Source: Pseudomonas psychrophila HA-4
GTDB taxonomy: Bacteria; Pseudomonadota; Gammaproteobacteria; Pseudomonadales; Pseudomonadaceae
Direction of reading: 5' to 3'
Assembly: GCF_000282975.1 (NCBI RefSeq)
Contig: NZ_ALJC01000120.1
Location: 1 to 64,000 of the forward strand
DNA length: 64,000 bases
Shown: positions 45,768-54,179 of the stretch, in pieces
Layout of the letters: the number at the start of each line of letters is the position of its first letter
Position numbering within the stretch: the stretch's first letter is position 1
Position numbers and translations under genes: made by a program
Notes under the pieces: model-generated
What the model saw: the letters and a program-made list of their open reading frames with translations, nothing else
The model's database searches: none
What the model was told of the DNA's origin: nothing

Positions 45768-46388
45768 ATGTCAGACATTCATTCCACATCTATCGGCTTT
45801 ATTGCGCCTATTGGCGACTTTGGCCGACACAATTCTCAGATCACAGGCAGCGTCAATCACCTGTGGAAGGACTTCTATGCGCTGGCAATGGCAGAGCAGG
45901 CCTCGACTGAAGACTATGTGGCTATCGACACGCCCGCCGCACCCTTGGATGAAAACGCCGAGCCCACGGGAGGCAGCGATCTGCTGAGCCATATCGTGAC
46001 TCAGCGCCATTGCGAGGTGCAGGACACCGAGCTGAAGCCGCCTGAAGCGCTGTTTTTGCCGATTGCCGAATTCGAGCTCGATTTGCTGCCGCCAACAGCG
46101 CCGCCTTTCCCGCCCGAAGAAATCGCCCAACAGCAACACCAGCAGGATTACACCGACACATGGATTCGCCCGCTGGTGATGGCGCAGGGTCATCCGCTGC
46201 CGACACCTGGGCCTGCTGCTGAGCCGCGTCCATTGCACCTGCCGATTGCCGAGTTTGAAATGGACTTGCTCGACAAACCCGCCGAGCCGTTTGATGCAAT
46301 CACCTTAATTGAACAGCAACACGCGATGGACTTCGACTTGGCCTGGGCTCGCCCATTGGTCATCAATAACCTGCGGATGGCGGCTTAA
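45768..46388 (+). CDS. Hypothetical protein with an internal tandem duplication
   Basis: I recognise no named family. The 206-residue soluble, acidic, Pro- and Gln-rich protein holds two copies of a unit of about 40 residues. Copy 1 runs LPIAEFELDLL (97-107) to QQHQQDYTDTWIRPLV; copy 2 runs LPIAEFEMDLL (158-168) to EQQHAMDFDLAWARPLV, 61 residues later. There is no signal peptide or membrane segment. GAGAG lies upstream of the ATG. It sits between rsmJ and the DUF72 gene, a slot that P. aeruginosa also fills with a hypothetical gene, so it is probably real and lineage-conserved. Its stop overlaps the opposing DUF72 stop. Confidence 0.8.
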   Translation: MSDIHSTSIGFIAPIGDFGRHNSQITGSVNHLWKDFYALAMAEQASTEDYVAIDTPAAPLDENAEPTGGSDLLSHIVTQRHCEVQDTELKPPEALFLPIAEFELDLLPPTAPPFPPEEIAQQQHQQDYTDTWIRPLVMAQGHPLPTPGPAAEPRPLHLPIAEFEMDLLDKPAEPFDAITLIEQQHAMDFDLAWARPLVINNLRMAA

Positions 46389-47254
46389 AGCAGCCCCAGT
46401 TGCTCGCTGGTGTGCGGCTGATGCAACTGCGCCAGCGCGGGGAGCCCCGGCAAGCGCTCACTCAACTGCTGATGAAACCGGCGCGCCAACTCCGGCGCCC
46501 GATGATTGTCGGGGGTGTGCAAAAACACATACGGCGTTCGACCTTCTTCAATCCAGCCCGCTACTTTTTCAACCCAGGGTTTCAAGTAAAGGTCGTTGGC
46601 GTCCAACTCTGGACGGCCGATAAAGCGCACTTGCGGGAATTGGGTGAACGCTGCGGGGCGCGGTGGCACCTTGGGTTTTTTCGATTGTGCATGCAGGACT
46701 GCCGGATCGCGGGAGGTGCAACTGAACAACGCCCGAGAATCTAGGCAAATGCGCTCTACCCCGCGCTCCTTTAACAAGCGATTGAGCAAACGCTCGGCAT
46801 CGCCCTTAGCAAAAAACTCAGGATGGCGTACTTCAACGGCCAACGGGCGCTCCAGAGCGTCTATAAAGCTCACCAGTTCGGCAAAACGCTGCGGGCCGAA
46901 GCTCGCTGGTAGTTGTAGCCAAAATGGCGCTACACGCGCTCCCAACGGTCTTAATAGCTGTAGGAAGCTTTCGACGGCCTGCGCATGCTCGCGCAAATCG
47001 CCGCCATGGCTGATCTCACGCGGGAACTTGGCGGTGAACCTAAAGTGTTCGGGCAGGCTTTGCGCCCAGCGCTCAACGGTGACTGGCTTGGGGTTGGCGT
47101 AGAACGTGGTGTTGCCTTCGACAGCGTTGAAGACTTGCGCGTACAGGCTCAGAAATTCCGTTGAGTGGGCATTCTGCGGGTACAGGCCTTCGCGCCAGGC
47201 GTTTTCACTCCAAGACGGGCAACCGAGGTAATACGGGAGTTGGGCATCAGTCAT
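46385..47254 (-). CDS. DUF72 family protein (YecE-like)
   Basis: A 289-residue DUF72 protein, predicted TIM-barrel. Characteristic parts are YLGCPSWSENAWREGLYP at the N-terminus, FNAVEGNTTFYANP, FRFTAKFPREISH, and LAVEVRHPEFF. The molecular function of the family is unknown. It is the second gene of a pair with the 98-residue gene upstream (4-base gap). Its stop codon overlaps that of the plus-strand gene at 45768, tail to tail. Confidence 0.92.
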   Translation of the reverse strand: MTDAQLPYYLGCPSWSENAWREGLYPQNAHSTEFLSLYAQVFNAVEGNTTFYANPKPVTVERWAQSLPEHFRFTAKFPREISHGGDLREHAQAVESFLQLLRPLGARVAPFWLQLPASFGPQRFAELVSFIDALERPLAVEVRHPEFFAKGDAERLLNRLLKERGVERICLDSRALFSCTSRDPAVLHAQSKKPKVPPRPAAFTQFPQVRFIGRPELDANDLYLKPWVEKVAGWIEEGRTPYVFLHTPDNHRAPELARRFHQQLSERLPGLPALAQLHQPHTSEQLGLL

Positions 47255-47258
47255 GCGG

Positions 47259-47555
47259 TCAAATGTACAGGTCTAGCCCCAGCACTTCTATTTCCCAATC
47301 GACAAAACCGGCGGTCGTTAGGTAGCTGGCCAAGGCGCTGGCAGCGTTTTTGCTCATGCCACGTTGGAAGATCATGTCTTGAGAGCGCACTGGCAATTGG
47401 CTGATACGTTCACCGGAAGGCGCAGGGCGAGCCGCTTGCGGCGCAGTTTCAGCCCCTGTTTCGCTGTCATCCACCGACTCATCAACCTGCACCTTGCCTT
47501 TGCGTGGCTTGCGCTTGATGGGGTAGGACTGAGAGGAAAAGCCGTCTATGCGCAT
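47259..47555 (-). CDS. Small conserved hypothetical protein
   Basis: A 98-residue soluble protein of unknown function. The N-terminal half is basic then acidic and probably disordered (KRKPRKGKVQVDESVDDSETG). The C-terminal half, from about residue 55, looks folded (SQDMIFQRGMSKNAASALASYL and VDWEIEVLGLDLYI). It lies 4 bases before the DUF72 gene, so both should be on one mRNA. No motif suggests an activity. Confidence 0.7.
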   Translation of the reverse strand: MRIDGFSSQSYPIKRKPRKGKVQVDESVDDSETGAETAPQAARPAPSGERISQLPVRSQDMIFQRGMSKNAASALASYLTTAGFVDWEIEVLGLDLYI

Positions 47556-47637
47556 TGCTGCATGCTCTGTAGCGATATTGGCAATTTAGCGGCGTTGGCC
47601 CGACTAAGCAAATCGCCCTGCGGGGACATACACCCTG

Positions 47638-47712
47638 TGGGAGCGGGCTTGCTCGCGATGCAGGCAACGCGGTATGTCTGATACGCCTTGTCGATTCAAT
47701 CGCGAGCAAGCC
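47638..47712. repeat. REP pair with GAGCGGGCTTGCTCGCGAT ends
   Basis: GAGCGGGCTTGCTCGCGAT at about 47641-47659 and the inverted ATCGCGAGCAAGCCCGCGC near 47698-47716 flank about 40 bases of unrelated sequence. This end sequence is among the commonest Pseudomonas REP types. It lies between tsaB and the small hypothetical gene, both on the minus strand. Confidence 0.75.
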
Positions 47713-47744
47713 CGCGCACACAAATAAATAGAGCCATCGCCGTT

Positions 47745-48431
47745 TTAAATGACACCACGTTCGGCTTTGGTCGCCGCTACTTTGTCGCGCAGGTACACCG
47801 GCTGGGCGTCGTCGGCGGGGATGGCTTCGCCGCGTTCCCAGGCAAAGCGCGCCAGGGTCAGCAAGTCTTCAGCGTGCGGCAGCATGCCTGCGTCCAGTGC
47901 ATACGGCTTGACGCTCAAGCGCTCGGCGTATCCCCAGCCCGTACCCGCACCAAACCATTCACCGCTGGCACCTTCTGGCAAACCAGCCACTTCGGGTGGC
48001 AATACGGCTTCAACGCCTTGCAGGCACATTTCACCAGCCTGCTCGCGGTAGCAGCCCCAGTACACTTCATCCATGCGCGCATCGATGGCCGACGCCACGT
48101 GAGTGGCGCCGTGCTCGCGATATGCCCGCTGGGCCAACACGGCCAAGTTGGAAATCGGCAATACCGGACGCTCCAGCGCAAAGGCTAAGCCTTGCACCAC
48201 GCCAATAGCGATACGCACGCCGGTAAAGGCACCCGGCCCGCGACCGAAGGCAATTGCCTCGACCGCCGACAGCTCAACCCCAGCCTGGGCCAGCAGTTCT
48301 TTTATCATCGGTAACAGCTTTTGCGCATGCAGGCGCGGGATCACCTCGTAGTGGCTCGTGACCTTGCCATCGTGCAGCAAGGCAACAGAGCAAGCTTCAG
48401 TCGCGGTATCCAGGGCCAGCAAGGTGCTCAT
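47745..48431 (-). CDS. tsaB: tRNA threonylcarbamoyladenosine synthesis protein TsaB
   Basis: TsaB (YeaZ) is the ASKHA-fold partner of TsaD in t6A37 tRNA modification. From the ATG at 48431 (MSTLLALDTATEACSVAL) it has 228 residues. The family stretch VEAIAFGRGPGAFTGVRIAIG is clear. The frame is open 28 codons upstream but runs into the adk terminator, so I reject the longer form. It follows adk on the same strand. Confidence 0.95.
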   Translation of the reverse strand: MSTLLALDTATEACSVALLHDGKVTSHYEVIPRLHAQKLLPMIKELLAQAGVELSAVEAIAFGRGPGAFTGVRIAIGVVQGLAFALERPVLPISNLAVLAQRAYREHGATHVASAIDARMDEVYWGCYREQAGEMCLQGVEAVLPPEVAGLPEGASGEWFGAGTGWGYAERLSVKPYALDAGMLPHAEDLLTLARFAWERGEAIPADDAQPVYLRDKVAATKAERGVI

Positions 48432-48479
48432 CGGTGTTCCCGTCAGAATCAGAATTAAAAAAGTGCAGCAGTATAAACA

Positions 48480-48505
48480 ACAACAGCCCGCAAGCGGGCT
48501 GTTGT
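48480..48505 (-). terminator. Terminator after adk
   Basis: ACAACAGCCCGC at 48480-48491 is complementary to GCGGGCTGTTGT at 48494-48505; with a realistic tetraloop the stem is about 11 bp. In the minus strand it is 20 bases after the adk stop and is followed by TTTATAC. It separates adk from tsaB. Confidence 0.75.
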
Positions 48506-48525
48506 CAAACGTCAAAATCGACTTA

Positions 48526-49173
48526 TCAGCTCAATGCTTCAAGCACTTTGGCAGTGATCGATTCAACCGAGCCAACGCCTTCAACGTGGCTGTACTTCGG
48601 CTTGCCTTGGGCGGCAGCCAGCTCCTGGTAGAAGTCCACCAGCGGCTTGGTTTGCGAATGGTAAACCGACAAGCGGTGACGAACGGTTTCTTCGGTGTCG
48701 TCTTTGCGCTGCACCAGGTCTTCACCGGTCACATCGTCTTTGCCCTCAACCTTTGGCGGGTTGTAAACGGTGTGGTAAACGCGGCCCGACGCTTCGTGCA
48801 CACGACGGCCAGCAATACGCTGAACGATTTCTTCGTCTTCAACGGCGATTTCCAGCACGTGATCCAGCTCAACGCCATTTTTTACCAGCGCTTGTGCTTG
48901 AGGAATGGTGCGTGGAAAACCGTCAAACAGGAAACCGTTAACGCAGTCAGGCTGAGCGATGCGCTCTTTAACCAGATTGATGATCAAATCGTCAGAAACC
49001 AGACCACCGCTGTCCATCACGCCTTTAGCGATAAGACCCAGTTCGGTGCCGGCCTTTACGGCTGCACGCAACATATCGCCAGTGGAGATTTGCGGGATGC
49101 CAAATTTTTCAGTGATGAACTTTGCCTGAGTACCTTTACCGGCCCCGGGAGCTCCCAGCAGAATTACGCGCAT
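48526..49173 (-). CDS. adk: Adenylate kinase
   Basis: Adk interconverts ATP + AMP and 2 ADP. From the ATG at 49173 the product is 215 residues and starts MRVILLGAPGAGKGTQAKF with the P-loop. The NMP-binding region has ISTGDMLRAAV, and the LID domain has GRRVHEASGRVYH and VKGKDDVTGEDLVQR-like sequence. GAGGAG lies about 7 bases before this ATG. A frame open to 49311 would add 46 unsupported residues. Confidence 0.98.
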   Translation of the reverse strand: MRVILLGAPGAGKGTQAKFITEKFGIPQISTGDMLRAAVKAGTELGLIAKGVMDSGGLVSDDLIINLVKERIAQPDCVNGFLFDGFPRTIPQAQALVKNGVELDHVLEIAVEDEEIVQRIAGRRVHEASGRVYHTVYNPPKVEGKDDVTGEDLVQRKDDTEETVRHRLSVYHSQTKPLVDFYQELAAAQGKPKYSHVEGVGSVESITAKVLEALS

Positions 49174-49458
49174 CGATGTGCTCCTCAATTTTTTATTTAA
49201 GTGACAACAGACTCGCCTCTTTGGGCCAATCTCAAAATCGGGTGATGGCCGCATAAATGGCCAAGGGCTGATCAAGATACACAGCAGGCCCGGACCACAC
49301 AAGCAGGCCAAAGTAGGATTAATCAGTGCTAAACCCGCCCTTGCGACCCGGTGTCACAGGTCGCAACCCCGTCTCAAACTGTCGCGCCAACGCGTGACCG
49401 AGCACCAAAAAGGCTCGTAGCAAGGCACCTTGACGCGACATATGACTGACCCCGGTAC

Positions 49459-52089
49459 TTAACCCGTGTTACGTAAGCCCGCCGCGATCCCGGCCACAGT
49501 GACCAGCAACGCTTGTTCCAGAGGGCTGTCCTGGGCCGCCTGCTGACGCCGCGAACGCGCCAAAAGCTCGGCCTGCAACAGATGCAGGGGGTCAAGGTAG
49601 GTGTTGCGCAAGCGAATGAACTCCAGGGTGTCCGGGCTGTGCGCCATCAGTTGCGACTGGCCGGTCAAACCCAATACCACGTCGCACGCCTGCGACAATA
49701 AGTCGCGTAACTGCGCACCCAAAGGCAGCAGTTCTGGGGCCACTAAACGCTCGTCATAGAGTCGGGCAATATCGGCATCGGCTTTAGCCAAGACCATTTC
49801 CAGCATGTCGATACGGGTTCGGAAAAACGGCCACTGCTCGCGCATTTGCGCCAGCTGCTCGCCCTCTCCACGCTCAAGCGCCCGACTTAGAGCGGTTTCC
49901 CAGCCAAGCCAAGCAGGCAACATAAGACGGGTTTGGGTCCAGCCGAAGATCCACGGGATCGCGCGCAAACTTTCAATTCCGCCTGCACGGCGTTTGGCTG
50001 GACGACTGCCCAACGGTAAACGGCCCAGCTCTTGTTCCGGGGTGGACTGACGGAAATATTCGACGAACTGCGGGTTATCACGCACCACCGCACGGTAAGC
50101 CTTAACCCCGTCGGCGGCCAATTCGTCCATCAGCACGCGCCAACCTGGCTCTGGAAGAGGTGGCGGCAGCAATGTCGCTTCGAGCACTGCTGACAGGTAC
50201 AGATTGAGGTTCTGCTCGGCGATGTCCGGCAGGCCGAATTTGAAGCGAATCATCTCGCCCTGCTCCGTGGTGCGGAAACGCCCCGCCACCGAGCCCGGCG
50301 GCTGCGACAGAATGGCTTCGTGGGCTGGACCACCGCCGCGCCCCACGGTGCCACCACGGCCGTGAAACAACAGCAGTTCGACGTCTTGTTCGCGACAGAT
50401 ATTGACTAAGTTTTCCTGCGCCCGGTACTGCGCCCAAGCGGCGGCTGTGGTGCCTGCATCCTTGGCCGAATCCGAATAGCCGATCATCACTTCCTGCGGC
50501 CCATGCAAGCGGGCGCGATAGCCTGGCAGCAACAAAAGACGCTCAATCACAGGCCCGGCGTGGTCCAGGTCAGCCAGGGTTTCAAACAGCGGCACCACGC
50601 GCATCGGACGTTCAAGCCCGGCCTCTTTGAGCAGTAATTGCACGGCCAGTACGTCTGAGGCAGCCCCTGCCATCGAGATCACGTAAGACCCCAGCGAAGC
50701 CCCCGGTGCAGCCGCCACTTCACGGCACGTGGCCAGCACCTCGGCGGTCTCGGCGCCGGGTTTGAAGTAACCCGGCAACAGTGGCCGGCGATTGCTCAAT
50801 TCGCGCATCAGGAAGATCAGCCGCGCATCTTCGTCCCAGTCTTCATAGCGACCGAGGCCTAGATAATCAGTGATTTCAGTCATGGCCGAGGTATGACGGG
50901 CCGCATCCTGACGCACATCAAGGCGCACCAGAAACAAGCCAAACGTCACGGCCCGGCGCAGGCAATCGAGCAGTGGACCATCAGCAATCACGCCCATTCC
51001 ACAGGCATGCAGCGAGTCATAACAGCGCTTTAATGGCGCCAGCAGGTCTTGGTTATCGCGCAACACCCCCTCGGGTGCAGGCTGCGCGTTGTTCAAGGAA
51101 CTCTGCGCCCAGGCGCGGGTGATGCGCAGGCGTTCACGCAATTGTTTGAGCACCGCCCGATAGGGTTCGACACTCTCCCCCGCCACCGCCAGAAGCGCCG
51201 GTGTGGCCTGCTGCATCGACAAATCGGCGGCGAGCTTATCAATGTCGCGCAGGTACAAATCAGCCGCCATCCAGCGCGCTAGCAACAGCACTTCACGGGT
51301 AACGCTGGCCGTGACATTCGGGTTGCCATCCCGGTCGCCGCCCATCCAGGAAGCAAATCGAATTGGCGCGGCTTCCAACGGCAAATGCAGGCCAGTGGCG
51401 TCATATAGGGCCGCGTCGGTCGCTCGCATCATGTTCGGCACGGCTTGCCACAGTGAGTGTTCAATGACCGCAAAACCCCATTTGGCCTCGTCCACGGGCG
51501 TGGGCCGGGTGCGGCGGATTTCTTCGGTATGCCAGGCTTCCGCTATCAGGCGCTGCAAGCGTTGCTCGATCCGCGACTTCTCGGACAGGGTCAAATCCCG
51601 ATGGTCCTGGGCCGCCAGTTGCTCGGCAATCGCATCGTATTTCTGAATCAGGGTGCGGCGCGTGACTTCGGTCGGGTGCGCAGTCAGCACCAGTTCGATG
51701 TCTAGGCGGCTGAGTTGTCGCGCCAGCGACTCGGCCCCATGGCCTGCTGCCAACAGCCGCGCCAGCAAGGTCGGCAGCACTTGAGATTCAAAAGGCTGCG
51801 GCTCGTCATCGTCGCGACGGTGAATCAACTGGTATTGCTCGGCGATGTTGGCTAGGTTCAAAAACTGGTTGAACGCTCGGGCCACGGGCAACACATCGTC
51901 ATCGCTCAAGGCATCTAGAATTGCACTCAACTCCGCGCCCGTCGTGCCACGCCGGTCATCCTTGGCGCCCTGGCGGATCCGTTCGATTTTGGCGAGAAAC
52001 GCTTCGCCGTATTGGTCACGAATCGTATTACCCAACAGCTCACCCAGCAGGTGAACATCATCGCGCAAGCGTGCATCAATATCGGTCAT
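49459..52089 (-). CDS. ppc: Phosphoenolpyruvate carboxylase
   Basis: Ppc carboxylates PEP to oxaloacetate, refilling the TCA cycle. The 876-residue protein has the catalytic His in VLTAHPTEVTRRTL at about residue 140, the LFHGRGGTVGRGGGP motif near 585, GYSDSAKDAG, and the conserved C-terminal NTG. The ATG at 52089 (MTDIDARLRDD) is preferred to a TTG two codons earlier. The 285 bases between it and adk contain only an IR, TTGCGACC/GGTCGCAA (49341-49366), with no T run. Confidence 0.98.
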   Translation of the reverse strand: MTDIDARLRDDVHLLGELLGNTIRDQYGEAFLAKIERIRQGAKDDRRGTTGAELSAILDALSDDDVLPVARAFNQFLNLANIAEQYQLIHRRDDDEPQPFESQVLPTLLARLLAAGHGAESLARQLSRLDIELVLTAHPTEVTRRTLIQKYDAIAEQLAAQDHRDLTLSEKSRIEQRLQRLIAEAWHTEEIRRTRPTPVDEAKWGFAVIEHSLWQAVPNMMRATDAALYDATGLHLPLEAAPIRFASWMGGDRDGNPNVTASVTREVLLLARWMAADLYLRDIDKLAADLSMQQATPALLAVAGESVEPYRAVLKQLRERLRITRAWAQSSLNNAQPAPEGVLRDNQDLLAPLKRCYDSLHACGMGVIADGPLLDCLRRAVTFGLFLVRLDVRQDAARHTSAMTEITDYLGLGRYEDWDEDARLIFLMRELSNRRPLLPGYFKPGAETAEVLATCREVAAAPGASLGSYVISMAGAASDVLAVQLLLKEAGLERPMRVVPLFETLADLDHAGPVIERLLLLPGYRARLHGPQEVMIGYSDSAKDAGTTAAAWAQYRAQENLVNICREQDVELLLFHGRGGTVGRGGGPAHEAILSQPPGSVAGRFRTTEQGEMIRFKFGLPDIAEQNLNLYLSAVLEATLLPPPLPEPGWRVLMDELAADGVKAYRAVVRDNPQFVEYFRQSTPEQELGRLPLGSRPAKRRAGGIESLRAIPWIFGWTQTRLMLPAWLGWETALSRALERGEGEQLAQMREQWPFFRTRIDMLEMVLAKADADIARLYDERLVAPELLPLGAQLRDLLSQACDVVLGLTGQSQLMAHSPDTLEFIRLRNTYLDPLHLLQAELLARSRRQQAAQDSPLEQALLVTVAGIAAGLRNTG

Positions 52090-52242
52090 CAACAATTTCT
52101 CCAGCAGATTCTGGGGGGCCAGCTAGTGTATTCAGAGTGCGTTGCAACTGCGGTGTGTGGCAAGCCGCTAGCGAGGCAAATCTTTAAATCACGCCTGACC
52201 AATCAGTCAGAAAATTTTTGGCAATTTGCCATCTTTTTTTTT

Positions 52243-52270
52243 GAACTATTCAAAATTTGTTCAGGTCACA
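52243..52270 (+). promoter_or_regulatory. AlgU (sigma-22)-type promoter
   Basis: GAACTA (52243-52248) and TCACA (52266-52270), separated by 17 bases, match the AlgU/RpoE consensus (GAACTT-16/17-TCnnA). An A/T-rich stretch precedes it. It is about 90 bases upstream of the DUF4398 lipoprotein gene and lptF. LptF is reported as AlgU-dependent in P. aeruginosa, which supports this reading. Confidence 0.65.
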
Positions 52271-52359
52271 GCCTTTAACCATCACTGCTCGAACCTGTGT
52301 CCAACACTCCAGGTAACGCGAAGGTAGTGATGGATATGATGTTTTTAAGGAGTTTCCTA

Positions 52360-52773
52360 ATGGAGTTGAAGACCATGATGACCCGCACTGTCAACACTAC
52401 ATCACCTCGCCTGCGCGGGCTGAAACTGGCTGCACTGGCGATCGGTGCCACCTTCGTTTTAGCCGGTTGTGCAGGCAACCCGCCCTCCGAGCAATACGCT
52501 GTGACGCAATCGGCCGTGAATAACGCCGTCAGCGCTGGCGGTACCGAATACGCTCCAGTGGAAATGAAGTCTGCCCAAGACAAGCTCAAACAAGCTGAAC
52601 TTGCCATGCATGACAAAAAATATGACGAAGCCCGTCGCTTGTCCGAACAAGCTGAGTGGGACGCTCGTGTAGCAGAACGTAAAGCCCAAGCCGCTAAAGC
52701 CGAGAAGGCCGTTCAGGATGCTCAGAAAGCCGTTCAGCAACTGCGTCAAGAAGGCATGCGCGGCCTGCAGTAA
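52360..52773 (+). CDS. DUF4398-type lipoprotein
   Basis: A 137-residue predicted lipoprotein. The signal region is long, with the lipobox FVLAGC ending at Cys37, followed by a helical, Ala/Lys/Gln-rich domain with coiled-coil character (APVEMKSAQDKLKQAELAMHD to the end), as in DUF4398. AAGGAG lies 8 bases before the ATG at 52360; other in-frame ATGs at 52375 and 52378 are less well placed. It is 66 bases upstream of lptF and shares the AlgU-like promoter. It may anchor or brace the envelope, but no function is established. Confidence 0.88.
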   Translation: MELKTMMTRTVNTTSPRLRGLKLAALAIGATFVLAGCAGNPPSEQYAVTQSAVNNAVSAGGTEYAPVEMKSAQDKLKQAELAMHDKKYDEARRLSEQAEWDARVAERKAQAAKAEKAVQDAQKAVQQLRQEGMRGLQ

Positions 52774-52839
52774 TAGCCGCCCCTCTTTGATCGCAACTGG
52801 CGACACAGCATTCCTAATCGATAGAAAGGACTAACTATT

Positions 52840-53619
52840 ATGCGCAATACAGTATTGATCCCTGCCCTGTTGGCTCTGAGCGTTGGCTTGGCAGCGTGCT
52901 CGCACCAGCCAAACGTCAACCTAGAAAACGCCAAGACCAACTACTCGGCCCTGCAAACCAACCCTGAAGCAACCAAGGTTGCCGCGCTGGAAACCAAAGA
53001 TGCTGGCGAGTGGCTGGACAAGGCTGAAAAGGCTTATCTGAACAAAGATAAGGAGTCCAAAGTCGATCAACTGGCTTACCTGACCAACCAACGTATTGAA
53101 CTGGCCAAGCAAACCATCGCCCTGCGCACTGCTGAAAACCAGTTGAAAAGCGCTGGCTCCGATCGTGCTCAGGCGCTGCTGGACGCTCGTGACGCTCAGA
53201 TCAAGCAACTGCGCGGTATGAACGCCAAACAAACCGAGCGCGGCACCTTGGTAACTTTTGGTGACGTGTTGTTCCAGTTCGGTAAATCCGACCTGCAGCC
53301 CAACGCTCGCAACAACATCAGTACCCTGGCCAACTACCTGATCCAAAACCCGGATCGCAAGGTGATTGTTGAGGGTTACACCGACAGCGTAGGTTCTGCT
53401 GCCTTCAACCAGACCCTGTCTGAGCGCCGTGCCAACTCCGTGCGTACTGCACTGGTTAAAGCAGGCGTAGACCCAAGCCGCATCGTGGCCCAAGGCTATG
53501 GCAAGGAATACCCGGTAGCCAGCAACGCCACTGATTCTGGTCGTGCTCAGAACCGTCGCGTTGAAGTGACCATCTCGAACGACAACCAGCCGGTAGCGCC
53601 GCGTTCGTCGATGCAGTAA
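52840..53619 (+). CDS. lptF: OmpA-family lipoprotein LptF
   Basis: A 259-residue outer membrane lipoprotein. The lipobox VGLAAC ends at Cys20. Residues 25-125 are helical (LEWDKAEKAYLNKDK-like, with repeated heptads), then the OmpA C-terminal peptidoglycan-binding domain follows with FGKSDLQPNARNNISTL, VEGYTDSVGSAAFNQTLSERRA and NRRVEVTI. Its counterpart LptF in P. aeruginosa is AlgU-controlled and helps survival under oxidative and envelope stress. A strong terminator follows. Confidence 0.92.
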   Translation: MRNTVLIPALLALSVGLAACSHQPNVNLENAKTNYSALQTNPEATKVAALETKDAGEWLDKAEKAYLNKDKESKVDQLAYLTNQRIELAKQTIALRTAENQLKSAGSDRAQALLDARDAQIKQLRGMNAKQTERGTLVTFGDVLFQFGKSDLQPNARNNISTLANYLIQNPDRKVIVEGYTDSVGSAAFNQTLSERRANSVRTALVKAGVDPSRIVAQGYGKEYPVASNATDSGRAQNRRVEVTISNDNQPVAPRSSMQ

Positions 53620-53637
53620 AACGCTAAGCGTTAACTG

Positions 53638-53672
53638 AAAAGCCCCGCCTGAGTGATCAGGCGGGGCTTTTT
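53638..53672 (+). terminator. Terminator after lptF
   Basis: AGCCCCGCCTGA (53641-53652) and TCAGGCGGGGCT (53657-53668) form a perfect 12-bp stem with a GTGA loop, A's before and TTTTT after. It is a textbook rho-independent terminator 20 bases after lptF. Confidence 0.92.
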
Positions 53673-53852
53673 ATTGGATGCCGATGTCGGGCGTAGGTGC
53701 GAGAACGGATATGCACTTAAATCAAGAGCCCCCTCAACACGCCTCTCTCGAAGGAGAGGGAATCGATTGGGGGATGCTGTCGATTATCGGCAGCCTGTTT
53801 ACTGCGCGACAGCGCGGCGTCGAAGACGGGGCGGCCTCTGCTACTGATGTTT

Positions 53853-54179
53853 TTACTGTTCCAGCTTCGGGGTTTCCTGCCCCATGCAGTGCACGGCCTG
53901 TTTCTTGTTGTTAACCAACACGCCAGTCAGGCCTTTTTGCTCGGTGTCGAACAACACCACAATCCCATCAACGCACTGCGCCACCTGAGTGGCCGGTGTC
54001 AGGGAGATTTTGTAGTCTTCGCCAGGAATGGTCTTGAGCATGGTGAAATCGCTCAGCAACAACGCATCTTCAGGCTTGGCGAAATGCAGATAGCCGTAGT
54101 ACCACAGGCAGCCCACCGTGCCGATGATAGTGCCGATGCCTGTGATGATCAGCGGGATGGCGTTACGTTCTTCACTCAT
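53853..54179 (-). CDS. Small inner membrane protein of unknown function
   Basis: A 108-residue protein with one membrane segment at residues 9-30 (PLIITGIGTIIGTVGCLWYYGYL) and a soluble domain of about 75 residues. I do not recognise a family. Its start overlaps the hydrolase stop upstream by 4 bases (ATGA), so it is translationally coupled and part of the four-gene operon 53853-56980. The orientation of the soluble domain is uncertain. Confidence 0.8.
   Translation of the reverse strand: MSEERNAIPLIITGIGTIIGTVGCLWYYGYLHFAKPEDALLLSDFTMLKTIPGEDYKISLTPATQVAQCVDGIVVLFDTEQKGLTGVLVNNKKQAVHCMGQETPKLEQ

Noticed and set aside
48432..48515. Longer tsaB with a Cys-rich hydrophobic N-terminus
   Set aside because: It would translate through the adk terminator; the family start is at 48431.
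49341..49366. TTGCGACC/GGTCGCAA inverted repeat between ppc and adk as a terminator
   Set aside because: No T run follows on either strand and the stem is only 8 bp with a 10-base loop. Left as unexplained symmetry.
53678..53914. Possible small plus-strand gene after lptF
   Set aside because: It starts in the terminator region, overlaps the minus-strand gene at 53853 and has no ribosome binding site or family resemblance.
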